Shown here: piece after piece, positions 26,641 to 34,390 of the stretch
How the letters are laid out: every line of letters begins with the position of its first letter
Numbering within the stretch: the first letter of the stretch is position 1
Source: Lentzea atacamensis
GTDB taxonomy: Bacteria > Actinomycetota > Actinomycetes > Mycobacteriales > Pseudonocardiaceae
DNA: 64,000 bases
Reading direction: 5' to 3'
Assembly: GCF_003269295.1 (NCBI RefSeq)
Contig: NZ_QLTT01000003.1
Coordinates: 372,001-436,000 of the forward strand
Program-made: the position numbers and the translations under genes
Notes under the pieces: model-generated
What the model was told of the DNA's origin: nothing
Databases searched by the model: none
The model's input: only the letters and a program-made list of their open reading frames with translations

Positions 26641-29478
26641 TCAGCCGCCCGAGGAGAAGCGGAAGGCGGTCATGCGGAACTCGCCGTGCAGTGTCACCCG
26701 CAGGTCGTGGACCCCGGCCAGCGGTGCCGCCAGCGCCGCCGACGCGGTCGTCCACGTGTAGCGGTCGCCGGTGACCGGGACCGCGATCTCAGCCAGCAAC
26801 TCCTCACCGGTCCAGAAGGCCACGCGCGCGTCGGAACCATCGCAGGCGAGTTCGGCCTCGACCCCGACCGCACCGGACAGGTCGACCGAGCGGAACAGCA
26901 GCGTCGCCGGCTGGGCGGGGTCGGTGGGGGTGATCGCGTCGCCGGTCACGCGGGTGGCGTCGACGATCGTGGTGCCCTCGTGGTCGTCGAAGTCGACGGC
27001 GAGCAGGCGGCGGTCGACGCCGGCGCGCGGTGCCGGGGCCGGGCCCGCCACCGTCAGCGGTGCGGTGAGCACGAGGTCGGTGGCGGAGCGGGCGACGATC
27101 ACCTCGTAGCCGCCGGGGTCGACGGTGAAGGCGCCGGTCGCCACGTCCCAGTGGGCCAGCTGGTCGGTGGAGAGGCGGAAGCTCAGCACGTGGCTCTCCC
27201 CGGCGGCGAGCCTGACCTTGCGGAAGTCGGCCAGCCGCAACTGTGGTGCCTCGTAGCGGGCGTCGAGCGCGCGGACGTAGAGCTGGACGACCTCGCTGCC
27301 GCTGCGAGCGCCCGTGTTGGTCAGGGTCACCGAGACGTCGACCGCGCTGCCCGGGGTGACGGTGGCCGCGGACAGGATGAGGTCGCGGTGGGCGAACTCG
27401 GTGTAGGACAGGCCGTGGCCGAACGGGTACAGCGGCGCGGGCTGGTGGTACTGGTACGTCCAGCCCGCCTTGATGATGTCGTAGTCGAGGGGGTGCGGCA
27501 GCTCGTCGTCGCCGCGGTACCACGTCTGCGGCAGCCTTCCGGACGGCTCCGCCTCGCCGAGCAGGACGGCCGCGACCGCCCTGCCTGTCTCCTGCCCGCC
27601 GTGGGAGGTCCACGCCACGGCGGGCAGGTGCTCGTCGGCCCAGTCCAGGGCGTAGGGGTAGCTGCTCATCACGACCAGCGCGGTGTCCTTGCGGACGTTC
27701 GCCACGGCGCGCAGCAGCGACTCCTGGGCGTCGGGCAGCGCGATGCCCGCGCGGTCCTCGGTCTCGCGGCCGTGGATCAGGGGGTGGTTGCCGAGGACGA
27801 CGACCGCGACGTCCGCCGAGGCGGCGGCGGCCAGTGCTTCCGCGGTACCGTCCCGCAGCAGTTCGCGTTCCCAGCGCTCGGCGGCCTCCGGCGTCTCGGC
27901 GGTGACGCTCACCCGGCCGTCGACGGGGTCGACGGTGGCGTAGCGGCCCGACAGCACGTTCTGGAACAACACGAAGTCGCCCTCGGGCACCAGGCGGAAC
28001 GTCTCGCGGACGTCCCAGCTCTTGATCTGCACCTGGTCCGCCACCAGCGAGTCGTCCTCGTGGTCGAGCCGGAGGTAGCGCCCGGTCTCCGCGGACCGCA
28101 GCGTCAGCACCCCGTCTCCCCAGTCGTCGACGTCGAACGGGGTCTTGCCGAGCAGCTCGCCGCTGGTGCGCGAGCGCAGGGCCACCCGGTCGGAGCCGTC
28201 CGCGACGAGCACCTCGCCGTCCTGCCCCTGGATCACCGACCTGATGCCGTCGGCGACCGTGACCTGGTACGGCAGCGTGCCGCTGTACCAGTCCTCGCAC
28301 AGCGTGTCGGCGAGCGGGCCGATGACCGCGACCCGCAGCGCGCCGCTGGCGTCGAGCGGCAGCAGACCCTCGTTGCGCAGCAGCACCACCGACTCGGTCG
28401 CGGACTGCAGCGCGAGGGCGCGGTGCTCGGCGCAGTCGATGACCTCCGGGCCGATGGCGGCGTAGGGGTCGAGCTCGGGGTCGAACTCGCCGAGCCGGAA
28501 GCGCAGCGCGAGCTGCCGGCGGACCGCACGGTCCACATCGGACGAGTCGATCAGGCCGCGGTCCAGCGCCTCACGCAGGCGGCCGACTGGCGTGTCGCTG
28601 TCCTGACCGTGGTCGGTGAAGCTGTCGATGCCCGCCTTGAGCGCGGCGGCGTGGGACTCGGCGTGGTCGTCGAAGTAGTGCTCCGGGTCGACCAGGTTGG
28701 ACGGCGCCTCGGCGTCGCTGACCACGAACAGCTCGTGGCCGGTCACCTCTGCCCAGCGGCGCAGCTCCGTCTCGATGAGCGGGCTCACGTGGCACGGGCG
28801 GCCGTTGACCAGGTTGTAGCCGGCCATGGCGCCGGTGGCGGTGCCCGACTCGACCACGGGACGGAAAGCGGCGAGGTCGTACTCCTGCAGCACGCGTGGG
28901 CGCAGGCCGGACGAGGTGACGCAGCGGTCGTCCTCGTTGTTGTAGGCGAGGAAGTGCTTGAGCACGGGGGCCGCGCGCAGGAACCGGTGGTGCTCACCCA
29001 CGAGGCCGCGGCAGAACGCCACGCCGAGGCGCGCGGTGTGCAGCGGGTCCTCTGAGTAGCCCTCCTCGTTGCGGCCCCAGCGCGGGTCGCGCAGCAGGTT
29101 CAGCACCGGCGCCCACGCCTGCAGGCTGTTGGTGCCCGTGCCGATGGCGGTCGGGCGGTGGTAGTGGAACGCGCGCAGCTCGACCGAGGTGGCCTCGGCG
29201 ACGCGGCGCACCAGCTCCTCGTCCCACGTCGCCCCCAGCCCGACGGCCTGCGGGAACACCGTGGCCTCGCCGAGCCAGGCGACGCCGTGCAGCGCCTCGG
29301 TCCCGGTGCGGAACGCGGCGACGCCCAGCCGGGGCACGGCCGGCGAGTACTGGTGCAGCATCGCCAGCCGCTCGTCGAGCGTCAGCCGCTCGATCAGATC
29401 GTCGATGCGCTTCCGCAACGGCAGCGCTGGGTCGCGGAAAGGCAGTCGATCGACGGCGGACATGGACTCGGAAACCAC
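26641..29478 (-). CDS. GH3 beta-glucosidase / beta-xylosidase with extra C-terminal domains
   Basis: About 945 residues. The N-terminal GH3 barrel has KHFLAYNNEDDR and VVSDAEAPSN, where the Asp near residue 250 is the nucleophile. The GH3 C-terminal alpha/beta domain carries an inserted stretch of ~130 residues (ADGSDRVALRSR ... SGRYATVDPVDGRV) that resembles a fascin-like beta-trefoil. Then come the Fn3-like domain (GSEVVQLYVRALDARYEAPQ) and a C-terminal beta-sandwich of CBM6 character. No signal peptide is present. It removes terminal beta-linked glucose or xylose from imported oligosaccharides. I chose the GTG at 29478, with AGGGG 7 bases upstream; the ATG at 29463 is an alternative. It is divergent from the transporter operon; substrate preference cannot be read directly. 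Confidence 0.88.
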   Translation of the reverse strand: MVSESMSAVDRLPFRDPALPLRKRIDDLIERLTLDERLAMLHQYSPAVPRLGVAAFRTGTEALHGVAWLGEATVFPQAVGLGATWDEELVRRVAEATSVELRAFHYHRPTAIGTGTNSLQAWAPVLNLLRDPRWGRNEEGYSEDPLHTARLGVAFCRGLVGEHHRFLRAAPVLKHFLAYNNEDDRCVTSSGLRPRVLQEYDLAAFRPVVESGTATGAMAGYNLVNGRPCHVSPLIETELRRWAEVTGHELFVVSDAEAPSNLVDPEHYFDDHAESHAAALKAGIDSFTDHGQDSDTPVGRLREALDRGLIDSSDVDRAVRRQLALRFRLGEFDPELDPYAAIGPEVIDCAEHRALALQSATESVVLLRNEGLLPLDASGALRVAVIGPLADTLCEDWYSGTLPYQVTVADGIRSVIQGQDGEVLVADGSDRVALRSRTSGELLGKTPFDVDDWGDGVLTLRSAETGRYLRLDHEDDSLVADQVQIKSWDVRETFRLVPEGDFVLFQNVLSGRYATVDPVDGRVSVTAETPEAAERWERELLRDGTAEALAAAASADVAVVVLGNHPLIHGRETEDRAGIALPDAQESLLRAVANVRKDTALVVMSSYPYALDWADEHLPAVAWTSHGGQETGRAVAAVLLGEAEPSGRLPQTWYRGDDELPHPLDYDIIKAGWTYQYHQPAPLYPFGHGLSYTEFAHRDLILSAATVTPGSAVDVSVTLTNTGARSGSEVVQLYVRALDARYEAPQLRLADFRKVRLAAGESHVLSFRLSTDQLAHWDVATGAFTVDPGGYEVIVARSATDLVLTAPLTVAGPAPAPRAGVDRRLLAVDFDDHEGTTIVDATRVTGDAITPTDPAQPATLLFRSVDLSGAVGVEAELACDGSDARVAFWTGEELLAEIAVPVTGDRYTWTTASAALAAPLAGVHDLRVTLHGEFRMTAFRFSSGG

Positions 29479-29554
29479 GTGGTAACCCCTCAGGTCGGAG
29501 CTAGCGGCGAAGCGTTTCGACGGTGGCACGCTTAGGTTTCTGCTGTCAACGGTC

Positions 29555-29583
29555 TTGTTTCATGCGAGTTGCGTCACTACTGT
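29555..29583 (+). promoter_or_regulatory. Candidate promoter of the sugar transporter operon
   Basis: TTGTTT (29555-29560) and TACTGT (29578-29583) with a 17-base spacer fit a housekeeping-type promoter directed to the solute-binding protein gene. A LacI-type operator begins 13 bases downstream, covering the expected transcription start. Confidence 0.5.
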
Positions 29584-29595
29584 GCCCGACATCTG

Positions 29596-29609
29596 TTTAA
29601 GCGCTTCGA
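29596..29609. promoter_or_regulatory. LacI-type operator TTTAAGCGCTTCGA
   Basis: Matches the perfect palindrome at 19820 (TCGAAGCGCTTCGA) in 12 of 14 positions and shares the AAGCGCTT core. It lies in the divergent region between GH3 and the solute-binding protein gene, so one repressor could control both directions. The LacI gene at 33242 in the same operon is the likely binder. Confidence 0.65.
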
Positions 29610-29638
29610 CACTTCGACGATGAAGGATCGGTTCCGCC

Positions 29639-31321
29639 ATGGGCAACGAGTTGAACCGCAGAAGCTTCCTGAACGCCGCCGTCTCGGCCGCAGGACTTGT
29701 CGCGATGGGACCGCTGCTGTCCGCCTGCGGCGGGGGAGGTGCGCAGCGGGCCGGCGTGAACTCCGAGGCGGGCCTCAAGGCCGCACTGCCGGCCTACGTC
29801 CCGAACACGTCGATCCAGCCGGACATCCCCTCGGTGGCCGGTGGCCCCGACGCCCTGACCAACCCCGGCTTCCTCAAGTACCCCGCGAACCGGATCGCCA
29901 CGGTGTCGGGTGTGCCGGGCAAGGGCGGCAAGTACTCCACCGTCACGCCGCTGTGGGGCACCATTCCGCCGGCCGACAACTCGTTCTACCAGGCGATGAA
30001 CTCCGCGCTCGGCGTCGAGCTCCAGATGAAGCCGGCCGACGGCAACAACTACAACACGATCATCCCGACGATGACGGCCGCCAAGCGGCTCCCGGACTGG
30101 ATCCAGCTGCCGACCTGGTGGAACTCGCAGTTCAACACCGGCGGGCTGGCCGGGACGCAGCTCGCGGACCTGACGCCCTACCTGTCCGGCGACAACGTCA
30201 AGAAGTACCCCAACCTCGCGGCCATCCCCACCGCGGCGTGGCGGACCGGCGTCTGGGGCGACAAGCTGTACGGCATCCCGTCCTTCTCCTCCGGGTTCCA
30301 GGTCGCGGGCATCATCTACTACCGGCGGGACATCTTCGAGGCCAAGGGTATCAGCCCCGACCAGGTGAAGTCCGCTGACGACCTGATGAGCCTCGGCAAG
30401 GAGCTGACCGACGCCAAGAACGGCGTGTGGGCCTTCGACGACGTCTACCGCTACATCTACACCGCCTTCGGTGCGCCGCTGAAGTGGAAGGTGGACAACG
30501 GAAAGCTGGTCCACCTGTACGAGACCGAGGAGTTCTACGCGGCGCTCGACTGGAACCACCGGCTCGCGACCGCCGGGTACGTGCACCCCGACGCGCTTGC
30601 CGGCGACAACGCCAACGGCAACACCCGCTTCTACGGCGGAAAGACGTTGATCTCCAGTGGCGGTACGGGAGCGTGGAACCTCTCCGACGCCCAGTCCGGC
30701 GCGGCCGCCAACCCGAACTACCGGCGCGGGGCGTTCAACATCTTCGCCGCCGACGGCAAGAGCGCGCCGCGGATCGACATGGGCGCCGGCTCCAGCCTCA
30801 TGAGCTACCTCAACGTCAACCTGAAGCCGGAGCAGATCGAAGAGCTGCTGTCCGTCGCGAACTACCTCGCCGCGCCGTTCGGATCCGCCGAGTACACGAT
30901 GATCAACTACGGTGTCGAGGGCCAGCACTTCACCATGGTCAACGGCGAGCCGACGCACACGGACGCGGGCAAGAAGGAGGTCCAGGCGCAGACCTACCCG
31001 TTCCTCGCCACACCGGCCTCCGCGGTCAGCAGCCCCGGCAACCCGCAGGTCACCAGGGACTACACCGACTGGCAGGCGGCCAACGTCAAGGCGCTCGCCA
31101 AGCCGGTGTTCTGGAACATGAACATCAGCATGCCGCAGGCACAGGCCACGGCCGACGCCGCGCAGTCCGTCGAGGACACCATGAAGGACTGCATCCACGG
31201 CAAGAAGAAGGTGTCCGACGTGAGGGACGCCGTCGCGGCATGGAAGACCAGCGGTGGCGGGGACAAGCTGATCCAGTGGACGACCGAGAACGTCCTCGAG
31301 AAGCACGGCACCGGGCAGTGA
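29639..31321 (+). CDS. ABC transporter solute-binding lipoprotein (oligosaccharide)
   Basis: 560 residues. The N-terminus has a twin-arginine motif NRRSFLNAA and a lipobox LLSAC (Cys30), so it is exported folded by Tat and lipid-anchored outside the membrane. The long mature protein with NSFYQAMNSALGVELQ, GIPSFSSGFQVAGIIYYRRDIFEAKGI and EEFYAALDWNHRLATAGYVHPD fits the LplA/YtcQ-type family that binds complex oligosaccharides. It is the first gene of an operon with two permeases (GTGA overlap with the next), preceded by a promoter and a LacI operator. No ATPase gene is in the locus, so a shared MsiK-type ATPase is likely (known for actinomycete CUT1 systems). The ligand is inferred to be a hemicellulose oligosaccharide. 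Confidence 0.92.
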   Translation: MGNELNRRSFLNAAVSAAGLVAMGPLLSACGGGGAQRAGVNSEAGLKAALPAYVPNTSIQPDIPSVAGGPDALTNPGFLKYPANRIATVSGVPGKGGKYSTVTPLWGTIPPADNSFYQAMNSALGVELQMKPADGNNYNTIIPTMTAAKRLPDWIQLPTWWNSQFNTGGLAGTQLADLTPYLSGDNVKKYPNLAAIPTAAWRTGVWGDKLYGIPSFSSGFQVAGIIYYRRDIFEAKGISPDQVKSADDLMSLGKELTDAKNGVWAFDDVYRYIYTAFGAPLKWKVDNGKLVHLYETEEFYAALDWNHRLATAGYVHPDALAGDNANGNTRFYGGKTLISSGGTGAWNLSDAQSGAAANPNYRRGAFNIFAADGKSAPRIDMGAGSSLMSYLNVNLKPEQIEELLSVANYLAAPFGSAEYTMINYGVEGQHFTMVNGEPTHTDAGKKEVQAQTYPFLATPASAVSSPGNPQVTRDYTDWQAANVKALAKPVFWNMNISMPQAQATADAAQSVEDTMKDCIHGKKKVSDVRDAVAAWKTSGGGDKLIQWTTENVLEKHGTGQ

Positions 31322-32265
31322 CCACCGCACCAACGCACCAAGCGGGACGACCGGCGAGGCTGAACTGGCGCATCAGGCTGCGGCGTGACCGGTCGCTGAT
31401 CCTGATGACGCTGCCCGCCGTCGTCCTGCTGCTGGTCTTCAACTACGCGCCGCTGTTCGGGCTGATCACCGCCTTCCAGGAGTACGACCCGCTGGTCGGG
31501 GTCTGGAACAGCCCGCTGGCGGGCTTCGACCAGTTCGAGCGGCTCTTCGGCGACCCGCTGTTCTGGGGAGCGGTGCGGAACACGCTCTACCTCAGCTTCG
31601 TCCAGCTGATCCTGTTCTTCCCGATCCCGATCGCGCTGGCGCTGCTGCTCAACTCGGTGCTCAGCCAACGGATCCGCAACTTCATCCAGTCCGTCGTCTA
31701 CCTGCCGCACTTCTTCTCGTGGGTGCTGGCCATCACGATCTTCCAGCAGATGCTCGGCGGTGCGGGAGCGCTCAACCACTTCCTGCGCAACAACGACATC
31801 GGCACCTGGGACATCATGACGAACCCGGACACCTTCGCCCTCCTGGTCACCGCACAGGTGATCTGGAAGGAGGCAGGGTGGGGGATCATCGTCTTCCTGG
31901 CCGCGCTCGCCGCGATCAACACCGACCTCTACGAGGCGGCCGCGGCGGACGGCGCCGGACCGTGGCGGCGGCTGTGGCACATCACGCTGCCGGGTCTGCG
32001 CGGCGTGATCGTGCTGCTGCTGGTGCTGCGCCTGGGCAACGCGCTGTCCGTCGGCTTCGAGCAGTTCCTGATCCAGCGCAACGCCGTCGGTCACGACGCG
32101 GCGGACGTGCTGGACACCTTCTCGTTCTACTACGGCATCGCCACCGGCGACTACAGCTACGGCGCGGCGGCAGGTCTGTTCAAGAGCGTCATCTCCCTGC
32201 TGCTCATCTGGGGTGCGAACAAGCTGGCGCACGCCTTCGGCGAGGACGGGTTGTACAGGAAATGA
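31318..32265 (+). CDS. ABC sugar transporter permease (LplB/UgpA type)
   Basis: 315 residues, about six membrane segments, beginning with LILMTLPAVVLLLVFNYAPL. The EAA loop that contacts the ATPase is EAAAADGAGPWRRLWHITLP. It forms the membrane channel together with the next gene product. The GTG start overlaps the stop of the binding-protein gene (GTGA), and its own stop overlaps the next ATG (ATGA), so the three proteins are translationally coupled. The N-terminal ~25 residues are a basic cytoplasmic tail. Confidence 0.92.
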   Translation: MTTAPTHQAGRPARLNWRIRLRRDRSLILMTLPAVVLLLVFNYAPLFGLITAFQEYDPLVGVWNSPLAGFDQFERLFGDPLFWGAVRNTLYLSFVQLILFFPIPIALALLLNSVLSQRIRNFIQSVVYLPHFFSWVLAITIFQQMLGGAGALNHFLRNNDIGTWDIMTNPDTFALLVTAQVIWKEAGWGIIVFLAALAAINTDLYEAAAADGAGPWRRLWHITLPGLRGVIVLLLVLRLGNALSVGFEQFLIQRNAVGHDAADVLDTFSFYYGIATGDYSYGAAAGLFKSVISLLLIWGANKLAHAFGEDGLYRK

Positions 32266-33236
32266 CCAACACACTCACGATCGAACGCACGAGCGCGAAC
32301 GCGGACGCGCCGAAACCGGCGACCCGCCGCAGGAAGCCGAACGATCGCGCGCCGTGGGAGGAACCTCCGACACCCGTCGGCCAGGCCGCCAAGGGGCTGA
32401 CCCTGGGCGTGGTGCTGCTGATCATGGTGGTGCCGCTGTGGATCGTCGTCGTGACCAGCCTGTCGACCCAGGCCGCTGTCACCCGCGCGGGCGGCCTCGT
32501 GATCTGGCCGGACGGCATCACCTTCGAGGCCTACAAGGTGATGCTCGAAGACGTGACCGTGCGCAACGCGCTGCTGGTGAGCCTCGGCATCACCGCGGTC
32601 GGCACCCTCGTGTCGATGGCGGTCTCGATCATGTGCGCCTACGGGCTGTCCCGTTCGCGCTCGTTCGCGCACCGCTTCCTGCTGACCCTGTTGATCGTCA
32701 CCATGTTCGTCAACGGCGGCCTGATCCCGACCTTCCTGGTCGTCACAGGGCTGGGCGGCTACGGCGCGTGGTGGTCGCTGATCCTGCCGAGCGCGATCTC
32801 CGTCTTCAACATCCTGGTCCTGCGCGCCTTCTACTCGAGCACCTCCACCGACCTCATCGAGGCCGCGCGGATCGACGGCGCGGGGGACTGGCGGATCCTG
32901 TGGTCCATCGTCATGCCGACCTCGCGCGCGGTCACCGCCGTGATCGCGCTCTTCTACGGCGTGGGGTACTGGAACGCGTTCTTCAACGTCATGTTGTACA
33001 TGCCGACCGACAGTGAGAAGTGGCCGCTGCAGTACGTGCTGCTGACCTACGTCAACCGGGGCAACGGCATGCCGGGCTCGATCAACTCCGGCTTCGGCAC
33101 GGCCTTCTCGCAGACAGCGCCGCTGTCGCTGCAGATGGCCGTGGTGGTGCTGACGCTGGTTCCACTGCTCATCGTTTATCCGTTCGTGCAGAAGCACTTC
33201 CGCACGGGCGTCCTGACCGGCGCTATCAAGGGCTGA
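32262..33236 (+). CDS. ABC sugar transporter permease (LplC/UgpE type)
   Basis: 324 residues. A hydrophilic Lys/Pro-rich N-terminus of ~45 residues precedes about six membrane segments, starting with GLTLGVVLLIMVVPLWIVVV. The EAA loop is EAARIDGAGDWRILWSIVMP. The long loop MLYMPTDSEKWPLQYVLLTY is typical of the LplC subgroup. Its start overlaps the previous stop (ATGA). The LacI repressor gene follows after only 5 bases, so all four genes are probably one transcript. Confidence 0.92.
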   Translation: MTNTLTIERTSANADAPKPATRRRKPNDRAPWEEPPTPVGQAAKGLTLGVVLLIMVVPLWIVVVTSLSTQAAVTRAGGLVIWPDGITFEAYKVMLEDVTVRNALLVSLGITAVGTLVSMAVSIMCAYGLSRSRSFAHRFLLTLLIVTMFVNGGLIPTFLVVTGLGGYGAWWSLILPSAISVFNILVLRAFYSSTSTDLIEAARIDGAGDWRILWSIVMPTSRAVTAVIALFYGVGYWNAFFNVMLYMPTDSEKWPLQYVLLTYVNRGNGMPGSINSGFGTAFSQTAPLSLQMAVVVLTLVPLLIVYPFVQKHFRTGVLTGAIKG

Positions 33237-33241
33237 ACTTC

Positions 33242-34279
33242 ATGGTGACCATTGCCGATGTGGCCAGGCACGCGGGCGTGTCGTCCAGCACGGTCAGTTA
33301 CGTGCTGAGCGGCAAGCGCGCGATCTCCGAGGAGACGCGGCGCCGGGTGCAGAGCTCCGTGCAGGAGCTCGGCTACCACCCCAACGCCGGCGCGCGAGCC
33401 CTGGCCGCGCGGCGATCGCACATCATCGCCCTGATGGTGCCGTTGCGCACCGACGTGTACGTGCCGGTGATGATGGAGATCGCCATCGCGGTCACGATGG
33501 CCGCCCGGCAGCACGGCTACGACGTCCTGCTGATCACCAACGACGAGGGTCCGGACGGGGTGCGCCGGATCGGTGCCAGCGGCCTGGCCGACGGCGTGAT
33601 CCTCATGGACGTCGAGCTCGACGACGAGCGCATTCCGGTGCTGCAGTCGAACGGCACCCAGGCCGCGCTCATCGGCCTGCCGGACGACCCGGCCGGACTG
33701 TCCTGCGTGGACCACGACTTCGCGGCGGCCGGCGCGCTCTGCGCGGACCACCTGGCCGATCTCGGCCACCGCGAGGTCGCGTTCATCGGCTACGGCACCG
33801 GTGTCTACACCCGGCACGCGGGCTACGCCGAACGCACGCTCACCGGTTTCGGCGAACGGGCGGCGCAGCGCGGTCTGAGGTTCGTGCACAGACCGTGCGA
33901 CGGCACTTACGAGAGCACGGCGGGGACGTTCGCCCGCATCCTCGCCGACCGTCCGGACACCACCGGGTTCGTCGTGCAGAACGAGGGCGCGATCGGCCCG
34001 CTGCTCACGCTGCTGCGTTCCAGCGGGCGGACCGTGCCGGAGGACGCGTCGGTGATCGCGCTCTGCCAGGCGCAGCTCGCCGAGCAGTTCGCGCCCCGGC
34101 TCACCTCGGTGACGGGCTCGGCGGAGGAGCTCGGCCGCGTCGCCGTCGAGCAGATCATGCGGCGTGTCACGGCGGCCGGAAACCGGCAGCGACCGGTGGA
34201 CGAGACGGTCCTGCTGACCCCTGCGCTGACCGTCCGCGACAGCACCGGGCCCGCGCCGCGCCCCGGCTCCCAGCCCTGA
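33242..34279 (+). CDS. LacI-family transcriptional repressor of the sugar locus
   Basis: 345 residues. The N-terminal HTH VTIADVARHAGVSSSTVSYV is followed by LSGKRAIS and a sugar-binding-type effector domain (LMVPLRTDVYVPVMMEIAIA ... GIGHRE-like GHREVAFIGYGTGVY). It sits between the transporter genes and the intracellular glycosidases, so it should sense an imported sugar and control this locus. The operator at 29596 is its most likely site, because its recognition helix (SSTVSYVLSGKR) is nearly the same as that of the repressor at 19855, whose gene carries the related palindrome. The ATG at 33242 follows AAGGG by about 10 bases. Confidence 0.92.
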   Translation: MVTIADVARHAGVSSSTVSYVLSGKRAISEETRRRVQSSVQELGYHPNAGARALAARRSHIIALMVPLRTDVYVPVMMEIAIAVTMAARQHGYDVLLITNDEGPDGVRRIGASGLADGVILMDVELDDERIPVLQSNGTQAALIGLPDDPAGLSCVDHDFAAAGALCADHLADLGHREVAFIGYGTGVYTRHAGYAERTLTGFGERAAQRGLRFVHRPCDGTYESTAGTFARILADRPDTTGFVVQNEGAIGPLLTLLRSSGRTVPEDASVIALCQAQLAEQFAPRLTSVTGSAEELGRVAVEQIMRRVTAAGNRQRPVDETVLLTPALTVRDSTGPAPRPGSQP

Positions 34280-34390
34280 CCCAGAGCTTCTTCGGCATCG
34301 CTCGCCCCAATGTCCTTCCGCTCCGGCGTCCGCACCCGGACGTCCCGAGCTTTGCCATCCCGACCGCTGACAACCGCGAGGAGCGGCCGC

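Noticed and set aside
26434..29055. Long plus-strand open frame across the GH3 gene
   Set aside because: Pure antisense shadow of GH3 with no domain match; GH3 motifs are complete on the minus strand.
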